Source: Hasllibacter sp963833115 (lineage in GTDB: Bacteria > Pseudomonadota > Alphaproteobacteria > Rhodobacterales > Rhodobacteraceae). From it: a stretch of 64,000 bases of DNA. A program made the translations under genes and the position numbers. The notes beneath the pieces are model-generated. The model was not told where the DNA came from. It did no database searches and saw only the letters and a program-made list of their open reading frames with translations. This document shows positions 56,758 to 64,000 of this stretch, piece after piece. The stretch is from the NCBI GenBank assembly GCA_963833115.1, contig CAWHWS010000002.1:2542001-2606000 (forward strand). Reading direction: 5' to 3'. Each line of letters starts with the position of its first letter. Position 1 is the stretch's first letter.

Positions 56758-56806
56758 GTTACATCATAACGTCCGGGCTAGGACAGGTCATTCGTTACAC
56801 GATAAC
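56758..56806. promoter_or_regulatory. Two Zur-box-like palindromes between zur and znuA
   Basis: GTTACATCATAAC at 56758-56770 and GTTACACGATAAC at 56794-56806 share the GTTA-N5-TAAC pattern of Zur operators; the second is flanked by C/G to give CGTTA...TAACG. They lie 36 nt apart, in the 77-nt divergent space, and stand out as AT-rich. One probably covers each promoter. Confidence 0.8.
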
Positions 56807-56818
56807 GAAGTGAGCGCC

Positions 56819-57802
56819 ATGCCCCTCCGCCCCCTCTGCGTCCTCGCCCTCCTCGGCGCCCCCGCCATGGCCGAGGCGCCCCGCGTCGTCGCCGACATCG
56901 CGCCGGTCCACTCGCTCGCCGCCCGGATCATGCAGGGCGCGGGCGAGCCGACGCTCCTGATCCCGCCGGGCGAGTCGCCGCACGCCCATTCCCTGCGCCC
57001 CTCCGGCGCCGCCGCGCTCCAGGGCGCCGACCTCGTGCTGCGCGTCGGCGACGCCCTCACCCCCGGCCTGGGTGAGCGCATCGCGACCCTCTCGACGGCC
57101 GACGTGATGGTCCTCGCCGACGCGCCGGGCATCACCGTGCTGCCCATCCGCATGGACGCCCGCTTCCCCCCCCACGACCACGGCGCCGAGGAGGCCGGTC
57201 ACGCCGACCACGACCACGAGCACGAGCACGACCACGGCGCCGAGGCCGGCGCCCACGACGACCACGACCACGCCCACGAGGCCGGCGCCCTCGACCCCCA
57301 TCTCTGGCTCGACCCCGCCAACGCCGCCGCCTGGTCCGACGCGATCGCCGCCGACCTCGCCGCGCGCGACCCAGCGAACGCGGATCTCTACGCCGCCAAC
57401 GCCGCCGCCGCCCGGGACGAGCTCGCCGCCCTGAGCGAGGAGGTCGCCGCCACCCTCGGACGTGCGCGCGGCCCCGTCATCGTCTTCCACGACGCCTACC
57501 AGTACTTCGAATCCGCCTTCGACCTGGAGGTCGCCGGCGCCATCGCCGTCTCGGACGCGGCCCCCCCCGGCCCGGCCCGGCTCGCGGAGATCCGCGCCAT
57601 CGCGGCCGAAACCGGCGCCGCCTGCCTCTTCGCCGAGCCGCAGTTCGACCCGGACCTCGCCGCCGTCGTCGCGGAGGGCACCGGCATCCCGGTCGCCGTG
57701 CTCGACCCACTCGGCGCCGCCCTGACCCCCGGGGCGGACCTCTACCCCGCCCTCCTGCGCGGGCTCGCGGCCGCCGTCGCCGGCTGCGAGGCCCCCGCCT
57801 GA
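56819..57802 (+). CDS. znuA: Zinc ABC transporter substrate-binding protein ZnuA
   Basis: Periplasmic zinc-binding protein, 327 residues. Signal peptide 1-18 (CVLALLGAPAMAE). Zinc ligands: His57 (GESPHAHSLRPS), His161 (DPHLWLDP), the His of VFHDAYQYFE (about 224) and an acidic residue near 290. A long His/Asp/Glu loop (about 118-155) lies between the first two, as in ZnuA of many proteobacteria. ATG 56819 is taken; GTG 56810 is in frame too. Confidence 0.94.
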   Translation: MPLRPLCVLALLGAPAMAEAPRVVADIAPVHSLAARIMQGAGEPTLLIPPGESPHAHSLRPSGAAALQGADLVLRVGDALTPGLGERIATLSTADVMVLADAPGITVLPIRMDARFPPHDHGAEEAGHADHDHEHEHDHGAEAGAHDDHDHAHEAGALDPHLWLDPANAAAWSDAIAADLAARDPANADLYAANAAAARDELAALSEEVAATLGRARGPVIVFHDAYQYFESAFDLEVAGAIAVSDAAPPGPARLAEIRAIAAETGAACLFAEPQFDPDLAAVVAEGTGIPVAVLDPLGAALTPGADLYPALLRGLAAAVAGCEAPA

Positions 57803-57866
57803 GGGGCCCCGCGGGATCGGACGCGCCCGGCTTGGCACGGCGGCCCCCCTGCGCCATAGCGCCGCC

Positions 57867-58307
57867 ATGTCCCCGCGCGTCCTCCTCCTGAACGGCCCGA
57901 ACCTGAACCTCCTGGGGGAGCGCGAGCCGGACCGCTACGGCCGCGCCACCCTTCCCGAGGTGGAGGCCGCCTGCGCCGCCCTCGCCGCCGAGCTCGGCCT
58001 GGAGCTCGAGGCGCATCAATCCAACCACGAGGGCGCCCTGATCGACCGGATCCACGCCGCGCGCGGCGCCGCTGCCGGCGTGATCCTCAACGCCGGCGCC
58101 TACACCCACACCTCGATCGCCATCGTCGACGCGCTGAACGCCTATGACGGCCCCGTGGTCGAGGTGCACGTCACCCAGGTCCACCGCCGCGAGCGCTTCC
58201 GCCACCGCTCCCACGTCTCGCGCCGGGCCGACGCGGTGATCGCCGGCTGCGGCACGAACGGCTACCTCCTCGCGCTGCGCCACCTCGCGGACCTGCTCGC
58301 CCCCTGA
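57867..58307 (+). CDS. aroQ: 3-Dehydroquinate dehydratase, type II
   Basis: Third step of the shikimate pathway, 146 residues. LLLNGPNLNLLGEREP with RYG (the catalytic Tyr/Arg lid, 6-24), HQSNHEGALIDRIH (about 50-63) and NAGAYTHTSIAIVDAL (about 74-89). The usual VEVHxSNxxxREEFR reads VEVHVTQVHRRERFR: the Ser-Asn pair is Thr-Gln, an uncommon change next to the substrate site. It lies 64 nt after znuA. Confidence 0.92.
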   Translation: MSPRVLLLNGPNLNLLGEREPDRYGRATLPEVEAACAALAAELGLELEAHQSNHEGALIDRIHAARGAAAGVILNAGAYTHTSIAIVDALNAYDGPVVEVHVTQVHRRERFRHRSHVSRRADAVIAGCGTNGYLLALRHLADLLAP

Positions 58308-58323
58308 GGCGGGCGGCGCGCGA

Positions 58324-58352
58324 TTGACCCTCCGCGCCCGGCCCTGTCAAAT
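58324..58352 (+). promoter_or_regulatory. Predicted promoter of acs
   Basis: TTGACC (58324-58329), 17-nt spacer, TCAAAT (58347-58352). The ATG of acs follows at 58388 with GGGAGGA in front. Confidence 0.5.
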
Positions 58353-58387
58353 CCCCCGGGCGCGCAGCGTCTTGGGAGGACGAGAAC

Positions 58388-60361
<1,974 letters not shown>

Positions 60362-60455
60362 TCCCCCGGCCGCCCGGCGCCGCCCTTGACCCGCCCGCCC
60401 CGCGCCGACGATGGTGCGGGGCGCGCCCGGTCGGGCCGCATCCGGGAGGGACCGC

Positions 60456-63498
<3,043 letters not shown>

Positions 63499-63521
63499 CC
63501 CGGGCCGGCCCCTCACCCTCT

Positions 63522-63606
63522 ATCATCCTCCGGCTCGACCGGAGGATCTCCGACCCCGGCGCGCGCCCGGAACCGGGAGATCCTCGGATCGAGTCCGAGG
63601 ATGACA
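63522..63606. repeat. Compound two-hairpin intergenic repeat, copy 2
   Basis: Hairpin TCCTCCGG (63526-63533), loop CTCGA, CCGGAGGA (63539-63546), and hairpin TCCTCGGA (63581-63588), loop TCGAG, TCCGAGGA (63594-63601). The loops and layout match 8404-8531. It sits inside an operon, between glpP and glpQ, rather than at its end. Confidence 0.7.
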
Positions 63607-63625
63607 GGATCGAAGGGAGCCGCCC

Positions 63626-64000
63626 ATGACCGACGCGACCGCCCCCGGCGCCGCCGCCATCCCCGGCGACGCGGCGCGCGACGACGCGGCGCCCCGGAGC
63701 GCGCGGCGCGGTCGGTTCCGCCCGAACGGCTCCGCGGTCGTCATGGCCCTCTACCTGCTGTTCCTGATGCTGCCGATCTACTGGCTCCTGAACATGTCGC
63801 TCAAGACCAACGCCGAGATCCTGGGCGGCTTCTCCCTCTTCCCCCGCGACCTCACGTTCGAGAACTACGAGACCATCCTGACCGACCCGACCTGGTACAT
63901 GGGCTACGTCAACTCCCTGATCTACGTCGTCCTCAACACGGCCATCTCCCTCGCCGTCGCCCTGCCCGCCGCCTACGCGTTCAGCCGCTACACCTTCATG
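63626..64000 (+). CDS. glpQ: Glycerol-type ABC transporter permease GlpQ, 3' end outside window
   Basis: First 125 codons visible. A hydrophilic N-terminal 35 residues is followed by a helix (VVMALYLLFLMLPIYWLLNM) and SLKTNAEILGGFSLFPRD, the typical start of MalG-type permeases, then a second helix (about 91-108). ATG 63626 is preceded by AAGGGAG. Separated from glpP by the repeat element. Confidence 0.85.
   Translation, partial: MTDATAPGAAAIPGDAARDDAAPRSARRGRFRPNGSAVVMALYLLFLMLPIYWLLNMSLKTNAEILGGFSLFPRDLTFENYETILTDPTWYMGYVNSLIYVVLNTAISLAVALPAAYAFSRYTFM

Overview
The window is a very GC-rich (well above 65 % by eye) chromosomal segment of an alphaproteobacterium, most probably a Rhodobacterales/Rhodobacteraceae member. 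Supporting signs are the TakP-type TRAP transporter, the hflK-hflC-degP order, a DUF2842 protein, a glycerol ABC transporter of the GlpSTPQV type, a Rhodobacterales-type acidic protein (25611-26939) and the small compound palindromic repeats between genes. No species is claimed. There is no phage, plasmid, insertion sequence or CRISPR array.

Layout. 1-4347: 2-oxoacid-type TRAP transporter (dctM cut by the window edge, dctQ, dctP). 4524-5471: YihY/BrkB membrane protein. 5553-8251: ilvBN behind a 15-residue Leu/Val/Ile-rich leader peptide and an intrinsic attenuator. 8404-8531: compound repeat. 8573-14232 (minus): metZ, yciB, an EamA transporter, ftsY and xseA, with divergent purD at 14300. 15856-23266 (minus): FG-GAP protein, ferredoxin, degP, hflC, hflK, gor, rpiA. 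23358-28537: sdaA, thiamine pyrophosphokinase, an acidic unknown protein, DUF2842, purA. 28690-29790: wreckage of an unknown gene. 29974-33447: secG, pyrG, RhlE-like helicase. 33718-35881: MipA-like porin, TerB, PhnD-like protein. 35980-43523: amino-acid/polyamine-type ABC transporter followed by glutamine synthetase-like, amidotransferase and glutamine synthetase-like genes, with gene debris inside the operon. 43580: MscS channel. 45018: tRNA-Gln.

45164-51500 is the most unusual stretch: a decayed 4-hydroxybenzoate/protocatechuate module. The order pobA-dctP-dctQM-pcaC-pcaH-pcaG is still readable on the minus strand, with a divergent PcaQ-like LysR gene and a CaiB/HMG-CoA-lyase pair. Every member carries frameshifts, stops, deletions or lost catalytic residues.

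51533-54505: sugar-type ABC transporter without an ATPase gene. 54705-57802: znuB-znuC-zur with divergent znuA and two Zur-box-like palindromes between them. 57867-60361: aroQ and acs. 60456-64000: glycerol-type ABC operon (glpS, glpT, glpP, partial glpQ) running off the edge.

Working together: uptake systems (2-oxoacids, amino acids/polyamines, sugar, glycerol, zinc) sit among biosynthetic housekeeping genes (branched-chain amino acids, methionine, purine, CTP, aromatic). The living genes are intact and tightly packed, often with 4-nt overlaps. Gene loss is concentrated in three patches (28.7-29.8, 37.5-38.0 and 45.2-51.5 kb).
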